Shown: one piece after another, positions 60,482 through 64,000 of the stretch
Position numbering within the stretch: the first letter of the stretch is position 1
How the letters are laid out: each line of letters opens with the position of its first letter
Origin: Morella rubra
Lineage: Eukaryota > Streptophyta > Magnoliopsida > Fagales > Myricaceae
NCBI GenBank assembly: GCA_003952965.2
Contig: CM025851.1
Coordinates: 25,867,798 to 25,931,797, forward strand
Direction: 5' to 3'
DNA: 64,000 nucleotides
Made by a program: the position numbers and the translations under genes
Notes under the pieces: model-generated
What the model saw: the letters and a program-made list of their open reading frames with translations, nothing else
Told to the model about the DNA's origin: nothing
Database searches by the model: none

Positions 60482-63400
60482 TGCTATGAACAGAGGAAGA
60501 AGAACAGAGATAAAGATGGACGAGAGAATTAAGAATGAATAAGATTCAATCTATTCAAGTTATTAAAATAATGCCTCGCACCCTACTCAAATATATACAC
60601 ACGGAGCCTGAGCTTATGAAGCTAATGGACTATCGGATGTAGACTAACAAAACTAAACAAAACAAATCGGAGCACTATCTAATACTCCCCCTCAAGAGGA
60701 ACTGTGGATGTCAATCACGTTCATCTTGGATAAGAGATAGTGAAACTGAGAAGCTCCGAGTGCCTTGGTAAACAAATCTGCAAGCTGATGCTGAGTCTTA
60801 ACATGAAGAAGATGAAGTAAACCAGATTGCACTTTCTCCCGAATTAAATGACAGTCTAACTCAATATGCTTTGTCCTTTCGTGGAAAACGGGATTAGTAG
60901 AAATGTGAAAAGCCGCTTGACTATCGCAGAACAACAAGGCAGATTGTGCATGAGGAACACAAAGATCAGCAAGCAAATAGGTAAGCCAAGTAATTTCACA
61001 GCTAGTGGTAGCCATGGCACGGTACTCAGCCTCAGCTGAGGACCTAGAAACCGTGGTCTGTTTCTTAGATTTCCAAGAGATTAAAGAGGCACCAAGGAAC
61101 ACCGAATACCCAGTAATAGAACGTCTAGAATCAGGGCATCCAGCCCAATCGGAATTTGTAAAAGCCTTAATATGGAGCTGAGATGAAGAAGAGAAGAATA
61201 AGCCTTGGCCAGGAGCACCTTTCAAGTATCGCAGCACTCTGTGAACAGAGTCAAGATGAGACTGATGAGGGCAAGCCATAAATTGACTAAGGACTTGTAA
61301 GGAGTATGATAAATCCAGGCGTGTGAGGGTAAGATATAACAAGCGACCAACTAATCTTCGGTAAAGAGTAGGATCAACCAGTGGAGAGGAGTCTTCTGTA
61401 CTCAGCTTAAGATTTTGTTCAATAGGCGTTTTAACAACCTTAGCTCCCAAAAAACCAGTATCAGCAAGAAGATCCAGAGCAAACTTGCGTTGAGATAGGG
61501 TGATACCAGTAGCAGATCGGGCTACTTCCAGCCCCAAAAAGTACTTGAGCTTTCCAAGATCCTTAATCTTGAATTTAGCATCAATGACAGCCTTAAAAAA
61601 AATAGCGTAGCCAAATCATTCCCAGCAAGAATGATGTCATCTATGTATACAAGCAATGCCAAGAAAGAAGATCCAAGTTGTCGGGTAAAGAGTGTATAGT
61701 CAGCTTTAGATTGGACAAACTGATTGGCTAAGAGAAATTCTGAAAATTTGAAAAACCATTGACGAGACGCTTGCTTTAAACCATAGAGAGACTTGTTCAA
61801 TCGGCAAACATTGGACTCCCCTTTATTGAAATAACCCGGAGGCAAGTTCATGTAAATTTCTTCATAGAGGTCACCATGAAGAAAGGCATTATTTACATCA
61901 AGTTGATGTAAATGCCAATTTTTGGAGGCAGCAACAGCAAGCAAAACTCGAACTGAGGTTAACTTAGCCACGGGAGAAAAGGTTTCAAAGAAATCAAACC
62001 CTTCCTTTTGAGTGAAACCTTTAGCAACTAATCTTGCTTTATGTCTTTCAATGGTACCATCTGCATTAAACTTGAGCTTGTAGACCCATTTGCAATCAAT
62101 GGGAATTTTTCCAGAAGGAAGAGGACAAACAGTCCAGGTGTGATTCAGCTCAAGAGCTTCTATCTCTTTAGACATGGCATCTCGCCAAGCTAGATGTTTA
62201 ACAGCTTCTTTGAAAGAGGAAGGTTCAGCAGCAGTGCCAACACTGAGCACAAATTGTCGGTAAGCAGGAGAGACTTTGGTGTAGGCAATAGATGGAGAAA
62301 TGTCACAACATGTGCCAGCAAGAGAAGAACTTGCAGAACTGGATGCTGATATGGCAGCAGAAGAAACGTGAGCTAGTTGACAATGATAGTCCTTGAGATA
62401 AGCTGGTGACCTGCGAATGCGAGTGGAATGTCGAACAGAAGGAGGAATGATATGTGATGGTGAAAGATGATGAGGAGAAAAATTAGGAGGAAGCTGTGAA
62501 GAAACATCTGGAATAGAACTTGAAGGAGGCTGAGGTGCAGACTCAAAATTAGATGGAGCAGAAGTTACATCCGGAAAGGCAGATGGAGAAAAAATATCTG
62601 GCATAGACAATGGCAGACTAGTGGTATTGGAAGATTTAGGTGGAAAGACTTTGAATGGAAAGATGGACTCGTGAAAGACAACATGCCGAGTAACAGAGGT
62701 TTGTTGAGATGTGAGATGATATACCTTATAACCTTTCATGGCATAAGGATAGCCAATGAAAATACAAGGGTCAGCTCGGGCATCGAATTTGGTTCTATGC
62801 CTAGCTAATGTAGAAGCATAGCAAAGGCATCCAAATGTCCTAAGATGAAGATAGGAAGGCTGTTTACCAAACAAAAGTTCATAAGGAGATTTATTGCCTA
62901 AAATGGGAGAAGGCAGTCTGTTTATGAGATGTGTAGCCGCAAGGATGCAATCACTCCAGAAACTAAGTGGTAAACTAGCTTGAAACCTAAGTGCTCTTGC
63001 AACGTTAAGCAAGTGCTGGTGTTTACGCTTAACTCGACCATTTTGTTGAGGAGTGGCTACACAAGAATGCTGATGAACAACACCCTTAGAGGCTAGAAAT
63101 TGAGATATACTGAATTCAGAACCAAAATCTGTGCGAATAGCCTTAATTTTAGTCTGTAATTGTGTTTTAACTAAATGAAAGAAGTTCTGAATATATTCAG
63201 CTGTCTGAGACTTAGAGTGAAGGAGATAGACCCAAGTGCAACGGCTGAAATCATCAACGACAGTGAGAAAAAATCGAGAACCTAGATTATCTCGAATGGC
63301 AAATGGCCCCCATAAATCAAAGTGAACAAGATCAAAACAAGTAGAAGCTTTATTGTGAGAAACAAGAAAAGGAAGTCTACGTTGCTTTGCTAAAGGACAG

Positions 63401-64000
63401 ATTGTACAATGAAAAGGTTTAGATGCATCAATGTCAGATATACAATCTTTAAGAAAAAGCATACGAGAAAAGCAAGGGTGACCAAGCCTACAATGCCAAA
63501 GCTTGACATCAGAATTATTGGAGGAAATAGAAGCACAAGAAGAAGATTGAATGTCAGATGCAGGTTGAATCAAGTGATAGAGGCCAGCACGTTCTTTAGC
63601 CATACCAATCACCATCCAGTTCCGCAGGTCCTGTATGAAGAGATAAGAATGAAGAAAAATCAAACAACAAGGCACTTGTTTGATCAAAGAGCTCACAGAT
63701 ACAAGGTTAAAAGAGAATGATGGAACAACAAGCACATGTTGTAAAAGAATGTGAGAAGAAAGTTGAACTGAACCAATGTGTGAGACTCGAGCATAAGAAC
63801 CATTTGGTAATTTGACAGAAGAGCAAACGGTAGAAGTAATAGAGGTAAGCATTGACGTAGATGATACCATATGATCCGTGGCACCGGTGTCCACAATCCA
63901 AGTGTAACCAAAAGAAGACAGAGTACCTGCCATATTCACCATGGCTGTGTCATGAGAGCTTAAATCCTCTTGAACAACAGCAGGTTGCCGTAAGGAATCC
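60482..64000 (-). mobile_element. Ty1/copia element, RE1-like, runs off the right edge
   Basis: A short LTR lies at about 60482-60684, next to a polypurine tract (reverse complement of ctccccctcaag). In minus orientation the polyprotein parts follow in copia order. These are aspartic protease ([11 protein letters not shown]), the pre-integrase zinc region (LWHCRLGHP), integrase ([21 protein letters not shown]), reverse transcriptase ([43 protein letters not shown]) and RNase H ending ([25 protein letters not shown]). The integrase-before-reverse-transcriptase order identifies Ty1/copia. The visible part looks nearly whole with about one break. gag and the second LTR lie beyond the window. It is the best preserved retroelement here and hence probably the youngest. 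Confidence 0.92.

Overview
This window is nuclear DNA of a flowering plant, most likely a dicot. The evidence is intron-bearing genes with GT-AG borders, plant-only families (FAR1-type transposase, BAHD acyltransferases, plant-type gluconokinase, RLK902-like kinase pieces, an NDL fragment) and dense nests of plant hAT, Mutator, CACTA, LINE, Ty1/copia and Ty3/gypsy elements. Only one host gene looks intact: a four-exon gluconokinase on the minus strand at 50799-52147. No tRNA, rRNA or CRISPR array was recognised.

Layout. 1-3.8 kb: a decayed FAR1-type Mutator element whose facing terminal repeats lie at the window's left edge and near 3.7 kb. 4.4-8.6 kb: two tandem 3' pieces of a BAHD acyltransferase gene with their shared 3' flank, entered by two hAT elements with readable 8-bp target duplications. 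One hAT carries a three-fold tandem repeat of an RNase H-like domain. 8.6-10.3 kb: a truncated LINE with a 13-bp target duplication and a possible MuDR-like N-terminus. 10.7-23 kb: repeat nest with two LTR-like elements of one family (A and B), a Mutator MITE with about 115-bp inverted ends and a 9-bp duplication, and a short copia fossil. 23.4-28.4 kb: a complete-ended 5-kb hAT element with a decayed transposase. 28.6-33.2 kb: a third, longer BAHD copy between CACTA ends, split near its 3' end by a 2.4-kb hAT that carries a DA1-type LIM domain fragment.

33.6-36.1 kb: captured-looking exons of an NDL (Ndr-family) gene and of an unidentified gene, then a gypsy fragment. 36.1-52.2 kb: a tandemly duplicated locus. 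Unit 1 holds the 5' half of a gluconokinase gene (exons 1-2 and the first bases of exon 3) and was entered by a 7.8-kb gypsy element (36590-44345, TSD gtttc). Unit 2 holds the intact gluconokinase. Upstream of the unit-1 copy lies a CDC20-like first exon with a minisatellite leader and TATA-like box. Upstream of the intact copy, homology stops abruptly at a LINE ORF1 fragment. 53.0-58.6 kb: a Pack-MULE carrying two pieces of an LRR receptor kinase, with a third LTR-like element (C) inserted into its right terminal repeat. 60.5-64.0 kb: a Ty1/copia element on the minus strand that runs off the window.

The genes here do not form a pathway. The coherent story is genome turnover: tandem duplication of two host loci (BAHD acyltransferase, gluconokinase), repeated insertion of hAT and LTR elements into the copies, and capture of host exons by three types of DNA transposon. 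Assignments rest on motif recognition by eye; no database search was run.
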